From contig NZ_BDAM01000011.1 in the NCBI RefSeq assembly GCF_001895045.1, forward strand, positions 240,033-304,032: a stretch of DNA of 64,000 bases. Direction: 5' to 3'. The translations under genes and the position numbers were made by a program. Of the stretch, positions 46,111 through 55,124 are shown piece after piece; position 1 is the first letter of the stretch, and every line of letters begins with the position of its first letter. This DNA comes from Rhodococcus coprophilus NBRC 100603. Lineage in GTDB: Bacteria; Actinomycetota; Actinomycetes; Mycobacteriales; Mycobacteriaceae. The notes beneath the pieces are model-generated. The model ran no database searches. It saw nothing but the letters and a program-made list of their open reading frames with translations, and was not told the DNA's origin.

Positions 46111-46183
46111 TCCACCTCGGCGCCCGCATCGCTCGTACCGGGCGGTGTGGGCGCCGATCGGAGTTTCGAACGAAAGGTGAATC

Positions 46184-46780
46184 GTGTCGCCCCCCGCCCG
46201 GTTGCTGGCCACGGTTGCCGCCGTGGACCTTCTACGACGTCTGGTCGCCCGCAACGGATCGTTGATGATGCACCAGTCGGGAGGGTGCTGCGACGGGTCG
46301 TCGCCGATGTGTTTTCCCGATGGCGAGTTTCTCGTGGGCGATCGTGACGTATTGGTGGGGGTGCTCGACCTTCGGCTCGGCGCAGGAGAGACGCTTCCCG
46401 ACCCGCCCTCCGGTTCCGACGCTGTCCCCGTCTGGATCTCGGGTTCGCAGTTCGAGGTGTGGAAACACACGTGCCTTGTGCTCGACATGGTTCCGGGAAG
46501 AGGTGCCGGATTCAGTCTCGAAACCACCGAGGGCGTCCGATTCCTCTCGCGCGGAGGGGCATTCACCGACGATGAGAATGCGGAGCTGGCGTCGTCCGGC
46601 GTGCTGCTCGGCCGGGACTGGGCCGACGGCACGCGGCCCGCCGCATCGCAGGTACCGCTCGTCGTGAGCGACGCCGCCGACGCGTGTGCGGTGCCTCAGC
46701 GGTCGGCACGGGAGACGGAGACCGGCGGTGGCACTGCCGCGCTCGCAGGAGAGTCCGATCCGCCGGCGAGCGCCTGGTAA
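46184..46780 (+). CDS. DUF779 protein with C-terminal extension
   Basis: 198 residues from GTG 46184 (AAAGG upstream). The first 125 form the DUF779 domain, with HQSGGCCDGSSPMC, WISGSQFEVWKHT and the late RFLSR segment; its cysteines and histidines could bind metal. DUF779 genes regularly follow acetaldehyde-type ALDH genes, as in M. tuberculosis Rv0458-Rv0459. The last 70 residues are low-complexity Ala/Ser/Gly and overlap the end of the convergent DUF418 gene by 85 bp, which is unusual. Function is unknown. Confidence 0.75.
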   Translation: MSPPARLLATVAAVDLLRRLVARNGSLMMHQSGGCCDGSSPMCFPDGEFLVGDRDVLVGVLDLRLGAGETLPDPPSGSDAVPVWISGSQFEVWKHTCLVLDMVPGRGAGFSLETTEGVRFLSRGGAFTDDENAELASSGVLLGRDWADGTRPAASQVPLVVSDAADACAVPQRSARETETGGGTAALAGESDPPASAW

Positions 46781-47892
46781 CTCACGTTCCAAAGCCATTC
46801 CACGGGCCCGCGTTCGAAGCGGGTCAGCCACAGTCGCGCGACGACCATCAGTGTCGCGGACACGGCGGCGAACAGGGCTACGGTGGCCGGGACGATCGTG
46901 CTGCCGTCCAGGCGTGAGGCCAAGCCTAGTCCCCAGCCGTAGCACACGATCGAGCACAGTACGTTCTGTAATATGTAGCAGCTCAGTGCCATTCGGCCGA
47001 CCGGGGCGAGCGCCGAGCCGATGCTGCCCGGGGCGCGGCCGTCGGCATAGCGCTGCGCAACGGCAGCGAGAAGTGCGAAGGCCACGATCGGGGCCGTTCC
47101 GTAGCGGCCGAGGACGAGTCCCGCGTCGGACCCGAAAAGACCCAGTGCGAAGTCGAGCGGGAGCGCACCTCCGAAACCGACGATCATGAGAGTGCGCCGG
47201 AGCCGGGCGCGACCAGGATCGAGGATGCCACCCGCAAAGAGGCGCGCCCCGATCAGGAAGAGCGCAATCGACAGAGGCAGGATGAATATCGTCTCCAGCC
47301 GGAACAGTGCGAAGTTCTCGGCGCGGAAGACGACCAGATCCCAGAAAGTGCCGTCCGCATACGGATTCGGAGACAGCGTCCGGTTTCCCGGATTCGGGGG
47401 CAGCGCTGCGAGCGCGGCTGTCGCGACCGCGAGCATCGCCGCATGCAGGGCGAGGGCGCAGGCGATCCATATTCGCTGGGACTGCACGCCGGTGGACAGG
47501 ACGAAGGCGACGACGAGTCCGGTGATCGCGTACCCCGTGAGTACGTCGAACTCGGTGAACAGAAAGTAGTGCAGCACTCCGTCGATCATGAGAAGCGCTG
47601 CCCGCCAGGGGTATTTACCGGGCCATGGAAGGCCGCGTCCGGCCGCCGAGCGATGCTGGATCGCGAGTCCGATGCCGAACATGATCGTCAGGAGGCCGAG
47701 AAACTTTCCCTGAGTCACCTGTTGCAGTACGTCCTGGACGAAACTCCACTGCCCGGTTGCCCGCCCGGTTCCGTTGATGTAGCCGACCAGCCCTTCCGCG
47801 TTGGTGAAGATCCAGATGTTCGTACCGAGAGTGCCGAGGATCGCGATCCCCCGCAGGATGTCGAGTGCCGCATATCGGGGTGTAGTGCTCAT
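46696..47892 (-). CDS. DUF418 family integral membrane protein
   Basis: 398 residues with about ten hydrophobic segments. The start RYAALDILRGIAILGTLGTN and the end region PVGRMALSCYILQNVLCSIV, then WLTRFERGPVEWLWN, are the DUF418 (YeiB-like) hallmarks. These proteins are related to membrane acyltransferases but their substrates are mostly unknown. It is divergent from a TetR gene across two near-identical operators, so probably controlled by it. Confidence 0.85.
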   Translation of the reverse strand: MSTTPRYAALDILRGIAILGTLGTNIWIFTNAEGLVGYINGTGRATGQWSFVQDVLQQVTQGKFLGLLTIMFGIGLAIQHRSAAGRGLPWPGKYPWRAALLMIDGVLHYFLFTEFDVLTGYAITGLVVAFVLSTGVQSQRIWIACALALHAAMLAVATAALAALPPNPGNRTLSPNPYADGTFWDLVVFRAENFALFRLETIFILPLSIALFLIGARLFAGGILDPGRARLRRTLMIVGFGGALPLDFALGLFGSDAGLVLGRYGTAPIVAFALLAAVAQRYADGRAPGSIGSALAPVGRMALSCYILQNVLCSIVCYGWGLGLASRLDGSTIVPATVALFAAVSATLMVVARLWLTRFERGPVEWLWNVSYQALAGGSDSPASAAVPPPVSVSRADR

Positions 47893-47924
47893 CGGAATCC
47901 CTCCACGGGGCGTGGAGTTTAAGT

Positions 47925-47938
47925 AGCACGGTCGTGCT
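47925..47938. promoter_or_regulatory. TetR operator copy 1
   Basis: AGCACGGTCGTGCT, a near-perfect palindrome, lies 33 bp before the DUF418 start. Its reverse complement differs by one base from a second copy 30 bp away. Confidence 0.65.
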
Positions 47939-47954
47939 TACAAAAAGCGATGCT

Positions 47955-47968
47955 AGCACGACCGTGTT
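47955..47968. promoter_or_regulatory. TetR operator copy 2
   Basis: AGCACGACCGTGTT lies 11 bp before the TetR start codon. Together with the inverted copy upstream it suggests joint autorepression and control of the DUF418 gene. Confidence 0.65.
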
Positions 47969-47979
47969 AATATGGTCCA

Positions 47980-48564
47980 GTGCCGAAATTGATCGATCAC
48001 GATGCCCGTCAACAGGAGATCGCGGAAGCTGTCTGGCGGCTCATCCTCCGGGAGGGCGTCGGAGCGGTCTCCATCCGGGAAGTCGCGGCCGAAGCGGGCT
48101 TGTCCACCGGGTCTGTGCGGCACGTCTTCCCGAGCAAGTCGGCGCTGCTCGGATACTCGATGCGGCTGGTCCACGAGCGGGCGGCGGAGCGGGCCGCTTC
48201 GCACGTGGACGTGACCGAAGTTCGGAAGAGTGCGCTCGCGATCCTGTGTGAGTTTCTTCCCCTCGACGATCTTCGTCGCTGCGAGATGCTGGTGAATCTC
48301 GCGCTCATCGCAGAGTCGCCCGGCGATCCGGAACTCGGGGCCATTGCAGCCGACGCTCAGATCGCGTTCCGCACGGGATGCACGAACATCGTCCGGGGGC
48401 TCTCCGGTTCGGGACTTGTCGCGGCCGGCCGCGACCTGAGCGTGGAAGCCGCGCGCCTGCACGCGCTCGTCGACGGTCTCGCAATGCATGCGCTCGTCGG
48501 GGGAGGCGACACCCCGGAGTCGGCGGTGGCCGTCCTCGAGGCGCATATCGATTCGCTGGCCTGA
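47980..48564 (+). CDS. TetR-family transcriptional regulator
   Basis: 194 residues, starting MPKLIDHDARQQEIAEAVWRL; the helix-turn-helix continues with AAEAGLSTGSVRHVFPSKSALL. The GTG start is 11 bp from an operator. The N-terminal DHDARQQEIAEAVWRL resembles the BetI-like/PfmR group. It most likely represses the divergent membrane protein gene and itself. Confidence 0.82.
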   Translation: MPKLIDHDARQQEIAEAVWRLILREGVGAVSIREVAAEAGLSTGSVRHVFPSKSALLGYSMRLVHERAAERAASHVDVTEVRKSALAILCEFLPLDDLRRCEMLVNLALIAESPGDPELGAIAADAQIAFRTGCTNIVRGLSGSGLVAAGRDLSVEAARLHALVDGLAMHALVGGGDTPESAVAVLEAHIDSLA

Positions 48565-48729
48565 CGGCTCCGGTGGTCTCGTCGCCTGCCTCGGGTGGAT
48601 TGGTACCAGGGTGGCCCAACCGTCGCGGGTACCGGTACGCCAGAATCGGAGCGGGATCCGACCGGATTCCGCGATCCGCGGGGCGTGGGCCCTGCATGTT
48701 CGTCGCCCGGTGGGCGGTGAGGAGTGGAC

Positions 48730-49278
48730 ATGGCCTTCGCCGGCAACGTTGACGAACTGGCTCTGCTGCAGACCGTGCGCCTGAAGAATCAGGTCACGGC
48801 GGAGGTGGTGGCCGCGCACCTGGGTGTGTCGGTGGCGGCGGGTCAGGCTGCGGTCGATGCCCTTCTCTCCCAGAGCAAAGCGCAAGCCGCCGGTGAGGGC
48901 ATCGAACTCACCGACAAGGGGATGCTCGAGCTGACCCATCAACTCGAGGCGGAACGCGTCTCGATCGACGAGGACTCGATCGCCGAACTGTACGACCGGT
49001 TCGTACCGATGGACGAAGAACTCGCGGCGATGCTGTCCGAGCCGGAGGCGGATCATTTCGTCGACACGCTCCTCGGCTTCGACCGGCGGGCTCAGGAACT
49101 GTTCGACGACGTCTCTGCGTTCGTCCCGCGCTTGTCGCGCTACCAGGACCTGTTCGCGGAAGCGCTGGAGAAGATCAAGGGCGGCGCATTGGCATGGGCC
49201 ACTGCGGGCAACATCGACTCCTACGCCACCGTATGGCGGGAGATGCGCGAGGAACTCACCGCAGCCGCCGGCCGCTGA
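48730..49278 (+). CDS. Hypothetical protein with an N-terminal winged-helix-like segment
   Basis: 182 residues from ATG 48730, six bases after GAGGAG. GTG 48724 also reads in frame but touches the ribosome site. The first 65 residues look like a MarR-type winged helix (ALLQTVRLKNQVTAEVVAAHLGVSVAAGQAAVDALLSQ is split here for length at residue 36). The remainder is acidic and helical (YDRFVPMDEELAAMLSEPE, then YQDLFAEALEKIKGGALAWA). I do not recognise a characterised family. It stands alone between unrelated genes. Confidence 0.65.
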   Translation: MAFAGNVDELALLQTVRLKNQVTAEVVAAHLGVSVAAGQAAVDALLSQSKAQAAGEGIELTDKGMLELTHQLEAERVSIDEDSIAELYDRFVPMDEELAAMLSEPEADHFVDTLLGFDRRAQELFDDVSAFVPRLSRYQDLFAEALEKIKGGALAWATAGNIDSYATVWREMREELTAAAGR

Positions 49279-49416
49279 CGCGATCCTTCGTTCGCCAAAC
49301 TATGTGACGCCCGTCACCTCACCCCCCTTTCGGGGGTAGTGCGAGTGATCACGGTCACCTAACTTTCCTTCCGATCCCGCGGCGACCCGCCCGCGAACGG
49401 AAGACGGAGGACCGAA

Positions 49417-50808
49417 GTGACCAGTGAGCCGAGATCTGGACCGGGTGAACCCACGGGGGTGGTTTCGGCGGAGCCGCCGGGCTCCGTCGGAACCGCCCCC
49501 GAAGACGCTGGGCCAGGCGTCCGTCGCGTCGCTGTCGCAAGCTGCATCGGCACGACGATCGAGTTCTACGATTTCTTCATCTACGGCACGGCGGCAGCGC
49601 TCGTGTTCCCGACGGTGTTCTTCCCCGCGCTCGGGGCGACGGCCGGAACGGTCGCGTCCTTCGCCACCTTCGCCGTGGCCTTCATCGCCCGGCCCGTCGG
49701 TGCGATGCTCTTCGGTCACTTCGGAGATCGCATCGGCCGTAAGAAGACTCTCGTCTCCACCCTGCTTCTCATGGGAATCTCCACGCTCCTGATCGGTCTG
49801 CTCCCCGGAGCGGACACGATCGGTGTGGCTGCTCCGATCATTCTGGTGCTCTTGCGTTTCGCCCAGGGATTCGCCGTCGGCGGTGAGTGGGCAGGCGCGA
49901 CACTGCTCACAGCCGAATACGCACCGCCGGGCCGCCGCGGGCTCTATGCGATGTTCCCGCAACTCGGTCCAGCCATCGCCTTCGCACTCTCCAGCGGCAC
50001 ATTCCTTTTCACCGGTATGGCGTTCGGAGACACCAACGAGGCATTCCTCAGCTACGGCTGGCGGATCCCCTTCATCTTCAGCATCGTCCTCGTCGGTATC
50101 GGTCTCTACATGCGCCTGGCGATCAAGGAGACCCCGGTGTTCCGCGCCGAGATGGCAGCGAAGGAGAAGAGCCTTCTGCGCGACGGCGACCCCGCCGAGA
50201 AGCAGACCCTTCCCTTCCTCGAGGTCCTGCGATTCCAATCCAGGGAGGTCCTGCTCGCAGCCGGAGCCCTGGCGATCATGTTCGCCTTCTTCTACATGGG
50301 CACCGCGTACCTGACCAGCTACGCCACCACCACGCTGGGCTACGATCGGCCGTTCGTTCTCGTCGTGGGCATCGCGTCGTCGTTCGTGTTCGGTGGTGCG
50401 ATCGTGCTGTCCGCGCTGTATTCCGACCGTGTGGGACGCCGACGGGTCATCATGGTCTCGTGTGCCTTCTCCATCGTCTGGGCTCTGGCGTTGTTCCCGC
50501 TGCTCGACAGCGGGTCGCCGGTCGCGTTCGTGATCGGGATGATGGTCACCCTCGCGATCTTCGGGATCGCCTACGGCCCGTGTGGCGCCCTGCTACCGGA
50601 AATGTTCGCGACCCGCTACCGCTACACGGGAGCCGGGCTCGGGTACAACCTCGCCGGAGTTCTCGGTGGCGCGATCCCTCCGCTCATCGCGGCGCCACTC
50701 GCAGCATCCTTCGGCAGCATCGCCATCGGCGTCATGCTCGCCGCTCTCGGTGTCCTGAGTCTGATCTGCACCGCCGGGCTCGTAGAAACGCGACACCGAG
50801 CACTCTGA
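49417..50808 (+). CDS. MFS transporter, metabolite:proton symporter (MHS) type
   Basis: 463 residues with twelve hydrophobic segments. The opening VASCIGTTIEFYDFFIYGTA and the loop GHFGDRIGRKKTL are hallmarks of the MHS family (ProP, ShiA, KgtP), which import organic acids or osmolytes with protons. GGAGG lies about 10 bases before the GTG start. An acyl-CoA ligase gene follows 125 bp later and may act on the imported carboxylate, which is inference. The last codons are part of a tandem repeat. Confidence 0.88.
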   Translation: MTSEPRSGPGEPTGVVSAEPPGSVGTAPEDAGPGVRRVAVASCIGTTIEFYDFFIYGTAAALVFPTVFFPALGATAGTVASFATFAVAFIARPVGAMLFGHFGDRIGRKKTLVSTLLLMGISTLLIGLLPGADTIGVAAPIILVLLRFAQGFAVGGEWAGATLLTAEYAPPGRRGLYAMFPQLGPAIAFALSSGTFLFTGMAFGDTNEAFLSYGWRIPFIFSIVLVGIGLYMRLAIKETPVFRAEMAAKEKSLLRDGDPAEKQTLPFLEVLRFQSREVLLAAGALAIMFAFFYMGTAYLTSYATTTLGYDRPFVLVVGIASSFVFGGAIVLSALYSDRVGRRRVIMVSCAFSIVWALALFPLLDSGSPVAFVIGMMVTLAIFGIAYGPCGALLPEMFATRYRYTGAGLGYNLAGVLGGAIPPLIAAPLAASFGSIAIGVMLAALGVLSLICTAGLVETRHRAL

Positions 50809-50906
50809 CCGCGCTCAGCGGTCCCGAGCACTCTGACCGCGCTCAGCGGTCCCGAGCACTCTGACCGCGCTCAGCGGTCCCGAGCGCTCGGACCGCTCAG
50901 CGGTCG
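50798..50906 (+). repeat. Tandem 28-bp hairpin repeats at the transporter gene end
   Basis: Three identical 28-bp units (50798-50825, 50826-50853, 50854-50881) and a diverged fourth (from 50882) follow one another. Each contains GACCGC and GCGGTC, able to form a 6-bp hairpin around GCTCA or, in the last, TCA. The first unit includes the last two sense codons and stop of the transporter. The array probably acts as a multiplied terminator or mRNA-stabilising element. Confidence 0.8.
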
Positions 50907-50933
50907 TCACCCCGAATCACGAAGGAGAACATG

Positions 50934-52601
50934 ATGTCCGGCACCACCGTCGACCGTCTGCCGAGCTATTCCCAGGGCGCCTGGGATGTCCCGCTTCTCG
51001 GTGACACCATCGGCGACAACCTCGATCGCACCGCCGCACGATTCGGAGATCGTGAGGCGCTCGTCGATTTCTCCGCCGGAAAGCGCTGGACCTACGGCGA
51101 ATTCGTGGCCGACGTGGATGCGGTGGCGCTGGGCATGCTCGGATCGGGCATCGTGAAGGGCGACCGGGTGGGCATCTGGGCGCCGAATTGCTGGGAATGG
51201 GTGCTGGTGCAGTATGCGACCGCGAAGATCGGCGCGATCCTGGTCAACATCAACCCCGCGTACCGATCGCACGAACTCCAGTACGTGCTCGAACAGGCCG
51301 GCGTCCGGATGATGGTGTCCGCGAAAGCATTCAAGACCTCCGACTACGCGCAGATGATCGAGACCGTGCGCGGCAACTGCCCGGACCTCGAGGACGTCGT
51401 GTTGCTCGGCTCCCCGCGCTGGGACGACCTCGTGGCTATCGGCCGGACGGCACTCGCCGACGACCGGTCGGTGCTCGACGAGGCGCAATCCGCCCTGTCA
51501 CCCGACGACCCGATCAACATCCAGTACACCTCGGGCACTACCGGATTCCCCAAGGGAGCCACGCTCAGTCACCACAACGTCCTCAACAACGGGTTCTTCG
51601 TCGGTGAACTCTGCCATTACACCGAAGAGGATCGGGTCTGCATCCCTGTCCCGCTCTACCACTGCTTCGGTATGACGATGGGCAACCTCGCGTGCACGAG
51701 TCACGGCGCCGCCATCGTTCTTCCGGCACCCGCGTTCGACGCCGCCGCGACACTCACGGCGGTGGCGGAGGAGAAATGCACGTCGCTGTACGGCGTGCCG
51801 ACCATGTTCATCGCCGAACTGGCGGATCCCGGCTTCGACGGATACGACCTGTCGAGCCTGCGCACCGGGATCATGGCCGGCTCTCCGTGTCCGGTGGAAG
51901 TGATGAAACAGGTCATCGACCGCATGGGGATGCGTGAGGTGTCGATCTGTTACGGCATGACCGAAACCTCGCCGGTGTCGACGCAGACCCGCAGCGACGA
52001 CAGCGTCGAGCGACGCGTGGCCACCGTCGGCCGGGTCGGCCCCCACCTCGAGGTGAAGATCGTCGACCCGGGCACGGGATTGACGGTGCCGCGTGGCGTA
52101 CCGGGTGAGCTGTGCACCCGGGGTTATTCGGTCATGCTCGGATACTGGGAGCAACCGGACAAAACAGCCGAGGCCATCGACGTCGCTCGGTGGATGCACA
52201 CCGGTGACCTGGGAGTGATGGACGAGGACGGATACGTGTCCATCACCGGCAGGATCAAGGACATGGTGATCCGCGGGGGCGAGAACATCTACCCCCGCGA
52301 GATCGAAGAGTTCCTCTACACCCACCCGGACATCCTCGACGCCCAGGTCGTGGGGGTGCCGGACGCGAAGTACGGCGAGGAACTCATGGCCTGGATCCGC
52401 ATGCGTGAAGGAGCGGAGCAGCCCCTCGACGAGGAATCGCTGCGCGCATTCTGCGACGGCAGACTCGCCCGCTACAAGATCCCGAGGTACGTGCACGTCG
52501 TCGACGAGTTCCCGATGACGGTCACCGGCAAGGTGCGCAAGGTCGACATGCGCGAACAATCTCTCGCGATCATCGCCGCCGCTGTGACGGAAGAGCAATA
52601 G
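50934..52601 (+). CDS. Fatty-acyl-CoA ligase (AMP-binding family)
   Basis: 555 residues from the second of two ATG codons, which has better spacing from AAGGAG. Adenylate-forming motifs are complete: [57 protein letters not shown] and the catalytic lysine in [11 protein letters not shown]. It belongs to the FadD35/YngI-like group that activates medium-chain or branched acids. A transporter gene upstream may supply the substrate. Confidence 0.88.
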   Translation: MSGTTVDRLPSYSQGAWDVPLLGDTIGDNLDRTAARFGDREALVDFSAGKRWTYGEFVADVDAVALGMLGSGIVKGDRVGIWAPNCWEWVLVQYATAKIGAILVNINPAYRSHELQYVLEQAGVRMMVSAKAFKTSDYAQMIETVRGNCPDLEDVVLLGSPRWDDLVAIGRTALADDRSVLDEAQSALSPDDPINIQYTSGTTGFPKGATLSHHNVLNNGFFVGELCHYTEEDRVCIPVPLYHCFGMTMGNLACTSHGAAIVLPAPAFDAAATLTAVAEEKCTSLYGVPTMFIAELADPGFDGYDLSSLRTGIMAGSPCPVEVMKQVIDRMGMREVSICYGMTETSPVSTQTRSDDSVERRVATVGRVGPHLEVKIVDPGTGLTVPRGVPGELCTRGYSVMLGYWEQPDKTAEAIDVARWMHTGDLGVMDEDGYVSITGRIKDMVIRGGENIYPREIEEFLYTHPDILDAQVVGVPDAKYGEELMAWIRMREGAEQPLDEESLRAFCDGRLARYKIPRYVHVVDEFPMTVTGKVRKVDMREQSLAIIAAAVTEEQ

Positions 52602-52753
52602 CGGGACGCGACTCCGGCCGGGGTGCGGCGAGGAATTCGACCGTACCCACGCGAACCGGTTCCGTAAGCCTGTCTCGAGGCAGACACTGGGAGGGTACCG
52701 AGTCGTCGAAGACGCGCAGGCCACCGGGCGGCGCCGAAGAAGAGGGGCTCACC

Positions 52754-53023
52754 ATGGGACAAATCATCGGCACGATCATCTTCGGTGCGGTCATCGGGAT
52801 CCTGGCCCGACTGGTGATCCCGGGCAAGCAGGCGATGGGGATGATCGTCACCATCGTCATCGGCATCATCGGAGCGTTGATCGGTTATTGGCTTTGGGGC
52901 CTGATCTCCTCCGAGGGCAACGAGGATACGAGCGGCATCGACTGGATCCGTTGGATCATCAGCATCATCGTGGCTGTGGTCCTCACCTTGATCTACACCT
53001 CTGCCACCCGAGAGAGGCGGTAA
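52754..53023 (+). CDS. GlsB/YeaQ/YmgE family stress-response membrane protein
   Basis: 89 residues with three hydrophobic helices: IIGTIIFGAVIGILARLVIPG, MIVTIVIGIIGALIGYWLWG and IISIIVAVVLTLIYT. The GAVIGxLARLxxPG signature is the transglycosylase-associated/GlsB family. These small membrane proteins accumulate under stress and their precise role is unknown. It is monocistronic, with a strong terminator 7 bases after the stop. Confidence 0.88.
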   Translation: MGQIIGTIIFGAVIGILARLVIPGKQAMGMIVTIVIGIIGALIGYWLWGLISSEGNEDTSGIDWIRWIISIIVAVVLTLIYTSATRERR

Positions 53024-53030
53024 TCCCTTC

Positions 53031-53073
53031 GCCTGCGGGCCCCGTCCGGCCACACCGGGCGGGGTCCGCAGGC
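53031..53073 (+). terminator. Terminator after the GlsB-like gene
   Basis: A 19-bp stem with two G-U wobbles (53031-53049 with 53055-53073) around the loop CCACA. It starts 7 bases after the stop codon. Confidence 0.8.
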
Positions 53074-53106
53074 TGACCGCGCGCTCGTCCAGGAAGGTGA
53101 GATGCC

Positions 53107-55059
53107 GTGCAGCCGCAGTGGGTTCCCGAACCGTCTGTGGTCGAACACGCGAACGTCACCCGATTTGCGCGGTTCGTCGAACGGCGGCACGGACTGAACC
53201 TGCCGGACTACAGGGCCCTGTGGCAGTGGTCGGTCGATGCTCCGAACCAGTTCTGGAAAGCAGTGTGGGACAGCTTCGAAATCCTGTCGCACACCGACCC
53301 CGGCCCCGCTCTCGCCGACTCTGCGATGCCTGGGGCGGTGTGGTTTCCGGGTGCTCGCCTCAACATCGTCGAGCACGTCTTCCGTGACCGGCCTCCTCGC
53401 GATCCGGCCGTGGTGTATCTCGATGAAGCGGGGCGCCGAACCGAGATGTCCTGGTCGGAACTCCGGCGGCAGACCGCCTCGTTCGCCGCCACCTTGCGCG
53501 CACACGGGGTCGGGCCGGGAGATCGGGTCGTCGGGTACCTCCCCAACATTCCGGAAGCTGTCGTCGCATTGCTCGGCACGGCCGCCGTCGGGGCGGTATG
53601 GGCCGCATGCGGTCAGGATTACGCCGTGCCCGCCGCACTCGACCGGCTCGGCCGGCTGGAGCCCCGGGTTCTCGTCACGACCACCGGATACGGCTACGCG
53701 GGTAAGTGGCACGACCGCACAGACGAGATGAACCTGCTCCGGGACGGATTGCCGGGGCTCGAGCTCACCGTGGTCGTACCCCGCGGATCGCCAGACGAGC
53801 CGCCGGAACCGGCCATGCCGCCCGGATCGTTGCTGATATGGGAGGACACGTTCACGACGGATCATCCCCTCGAAACGGTTGCGGTGCCCTTCGACCACCC
53901 GCTGTGGGTGGTGTTCTCATCGGGAACGACGGGACCGCCGAAAGGAATCGTCCACGGCCACGGCGGGGTACTGCTCGAGCATCTCAAAGCACTGTCGCTC
54001 CATCTCGACCTCCGGCCGGGCGACCGCTACTTCTGGTACACCAGCCCGAGCTGGATGATGTGGAACTTTCTGGTCTCCGGCCTTCTCGTCGGTGCGACCG
54101 TCGTCTGTTACGACGGCGCGCCGTCTCATCCGGAAATCGACCGGCTCTGGCGCATCGCGGCGGATGAACGGGTCACCGTGCTGGGCACCAGCCCCGCGTA
54201 CATAGCAGCCTGCGGTAAGGCGGGCGCGGTTCCTCGCGACGGCCACGATCTGTCCGCGCTCCGCAGCGTCGGGGTCACCGGCTCGACCCTGCCCGTGACG
54301 GGATCGTTGTGGCTGTCGGAGAACGTGGGCGCCGACGTGCAGGTCATGTCGATCTCCGGTGGTACCGACGTGGTGACCGCCTTCGTGGGGGCCGTGCCCA
54401 CAGTGCCCGTGTGGCCGGGAGAGATCTCCGTGCCGTGCCTCGGCGTGGCGGTGGACGCGTACGACGAGCACGGTCGGCCCGTCCGAGGCCGGGTGGGCGA
54501 ACTCGTCGTGACCGCGCCGATGCCGTCGATGCCTGTCTCCTTCTGGGACGACCCGGACGGCAGCCGGTACCGCGACTCTTACTTCTCTGTATATCCGGGG
54601 GTGTGGCGTCACGGCGACTGGATCACCGTCACCGACCGGGGCACGTTCGTCATGCACGGACGGTCCGACTCCACGCTCAACCGCCAGGGAGTGCGGATGG
54701 GCAGCGCCGACATCTATCAGGTCGTGGAGAGCCTCCCCGAGGTCACCGAAGCACTGGTCCTCGGAATCGAGCAGCCCGACGGTTCGTACCGGATGCCGCT
54801 GTTCGTCGTACTGGCAGAGGGCACAGAACTGGACGACAGTGTGGCGGAGCGAATTCGCTCCGCCATCCGTGCGCAACTGTCCCCACGGCACGTGCCGGAC
54901 GAGATCGTCGCTGCACCAGGTGTGCCCCACACTCGTACCGGGAAGAAACTCGAGGTTCCGCTCAAACGGATTCTGCAGGGAGCCGATCCGGCGGGAGTCG
55001 TCGACCGCGCGGCAATCGACGCGCCCGACCTGATCGAGTGGTACCACGACCAGCGGTGA
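53107..55059 (+). CDS. Acetoacetate-CoA ligase
   Basis: 650 residues beginning QPQWVPEPSVVEHANVTRF, the usual start of acetoacetyl-CoA synthetases. AMP-binding motifs include VVFSSGTTGPPKGIVHGHGG, then ISGGTDV, WRHGDWI, GRSDSTLNRQGVRMGSADIY and the catalytic lysine in RTGKKLEVPLK. The enzyme activates acetoacetate with ATP and CoA, allowing ketone-body or polyester breakdown products to enter metabolism. The GTG start follows AGGAAGG. Confidence 0.92.
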   Translation: MQPQWVPEPSVVEHANVTRFARFVERRHGLNLPDYRALWQWSVDAPNQFWKAVWDSFEILSHTDPGPALADSAMPGAVWFPGARLNIVEHVFRDRPPRDPAVVYLDEAGRRTEMSWSELRRQTASFAATLRAHGVGPGDRVVGYLPNIPEAVVALLGTAAVGAVWAACGQDYAVPAALDRLGRLEPRVLVTTTGYGYAGKWHDRTDEMNLLRDGLPGLELTVVVPRGSPDEPPEPAMPPGSLLIWEDTFTTDHPLETVAVPFDHPLWVVFSSGTTGPPKGIVHGHGGVLLEHLKALSLHLDLRPGDRYFWYTSPSWMMWNFLVSGLLVGATVVCYDGAPSHPEIDRLWRIAADERVTVLGTSPAYIAACGKAGAVPRDGHDLSALRSVGVTGSTLPVTGSLWLSENVGADVQVMSISGGTDVVTAFVGAVPTVPVWPGEISVPCLGVAVDAYDEHGRPVRGRVGELVVTAPMPSMPVSFWDDPDGSRYRDSYFSVYPGVWRHGDWITVTDRGTFVMHGRSDSTLNRQGVRMGSADIYQVVESLPEVTEALVLGIEQPDGSYRMPLFVVLAEGTELDDSVAERIRSAIRAQLSPRHVPDEIVAAPGVPHTRTGKKLEVPLKRILQGADPAGVVDRAAIDAPDLIEWYHDQR

Positions 55060-55068
55060 CGCAGACCA

Positions 55069-55087
55069 CACGGTAAGCGTCGCCTAA
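55069..55087 (-). promoter_or_regulatory. Weak IdeR-box-like sequence
   Basis: On the minus strand this reads TTAGGCGACGCTTACCGTG, matching the 19-bp IdeR consensus at 14 positions by hand count. It lies 38 bp before the small membrane protein gene and about 660 bp before the NRPS. Iron control is only a possibility. Confidence 0.25.
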
Positions 55088-55124
55088 CTGGACTCTCACC
55101 GCCTCGAATGGTCGGATTGCCGGT

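Noticed and set aside
50798..50906. Possible CRISPR array
   Set aside because: The 28-bp units are directly adjacent with no spacers, contain hairpins and overlap a gene end; no cas genes are nearby.
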